From: Undaria pinnatifida
Taxonomy: Eukaryota > Sar > Phaeophyceae > Laminariales > Alariaceae
DNA length: 64,000 nt
Reading direction: 5' to 3'
Assembly (NCBI GenBank): GCA_012845835.1
Contig: JABAKD010000026.1
Span: 7,396,493 to 7,460,492 of the forward strand
Below, in pieces: positions 63,396-64,000 of this stretch. A program made the position numbers and the translations under genes. Position 1 is the first letter of the stretch; each line of letters opens with the position of its first letter. The notes beneath the pieces are model-generated. The model searched no databases, was not told the origin of the DNA, and was given only the letters and a program-made list of their open reading frames with translations.

Positions 63396-64000
63396 CTTTT
63401 ACCGTTTCTGGAGTATAGTTCTTTTTGTGAGCTATTTTTTGTTTTTTTTCATCCTCCGGCGGACGGAGAAAAATAAAGCTTGAGCTCACCACACTTCCAC
63501 GTATTTCCATGCATGTCGTGTGTCAATTGAACTCAAAGGCGTATTCGCAATCCAGCGCTGGCTGGTGTGTCTTTCAGTTGCCATGCTAGCGATAGCGCGA
63601 GCTGTCCCCACCGGCGGTCACCGCTAATACACTACTCAAGTAAACTAGGGGTTGGGTAGAGTTGGTCGGTTCAGAGAGACGTTGGGAGTCATGACCCGTT
63701 CGGGTTCGAGGCTCGTCAGCAACGAACTTTATCGTCTCTGGAGAATAGATCCTTGTGAGCTAAGGTAAAATTAGCTGGTTCTGAGAGGCCTTGAGAGTTA
63801 TTATCAGTGCTGAGGGGGTCGTCCCGGAAAATCATTGCGGGACGAGATCGGGTGCTTCGAACCCCCAAAAGAATGTATATTTTGCGCGGATTTAGTTAGT
63901 AGGGTAGGAAGAGTATATACCCTATGTAGGGTACTCGGGTACCACATCTGATCGTTTTTGCTTGCTGATACTCACTCGGGCATGTACCCGGGTATGTGCA
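63396..64000. other. Upstream intron of the EF-hand gene (no exon seen)
   Basis: No exon with EF3 features (needed before module A) was found. 63430-63506 is the dispersed segment shared with 15866-15940. The sequence CTCGTCAGCA, CTTT, CGT-TCTGGAG near 63380-63420 recurs in altered form near 63710-63750, so the exon 1 acceptor lies next to a local duplication. Confidence 0.5.

Overview
The window looks like nuclear DNA of an intron-rich stramenopile alga, most probably a brown alga of the Ectocarpus type. The reasons are single-copy genes cut into short exons by GT-AG introns of about 0.5-3.5 kb, a plant-type/PHO80-type cyclin, an intronless histone H4, a calcyphosine-type EF-hand protein, a tocopherol-cyclase-family protein with a secretory-type N-terminus, and a dense load of minisatellites, tRNA-derived SINEs and fold-back elements. 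The organism is inferred. Every exon was joined by eye from reading phase, splice sites and family resemblance, and no search was run.

Five genes can be supported. (1) Minus strand, about 8402 down past position 1: a tocopherol-cyclase-family (PF14249-type) protein with six exons visible, cut at its 3' end by the window edge. Its catalytic-type domain is split by a very acidic low-complexity insertion of about 330 residues. (2) Plus strand, 10198-15457: a complete five-exon P/U-type (PHO80-like) cyclin of about 217 residues. (3) Plus strand, 20789-21100: a complete 103-residue histone H4. (4) Plus strand, 26891-33632: a four-exon small class I SAM-dependent methyltransferase of about 144 residues. 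(5) Minus strand, 63395 (continuing upstream of the window) down to about 36065: a 17-exon gene of at least 1896 residues with four complete tandem calcyphosine-like modules and the end of a fifth. All 17 exons join in phase (5691 nt, exactly 1897 codons).

Layout: genes 1 and 2 are divergent around an intergenic stretch of about 1.8 kb. H4 stands alone in repeat-rich DNA. Genes 4 and 5 converge on a gap of about 2.4 kb (33.6-36.1 kb). The rest is non-coding and repetitive: three tRNA-derived repeat families (one forming near-perfect palindromes), a TIR element of about 840 bp with probable target-site duplications, another TIR element at 57 kb, a GATC-rich dispersed repeat in both orientations, and at least nine different minisatellites concentrated in the introns of the EF-hand gene.

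The genes do not form an obvious pathway or operon-like system. The items most worth following up are the concatenated calcyphosine protein with mostly degenerate EF loops and a 19-nt G run in its last exon, the disordered insertion inside the tocopherol-cyclase fold with a decayed duplicate of one exon, and a short motif (TACCTGGTA) present about 19 times where roughly 0.5 would be expected by chance.
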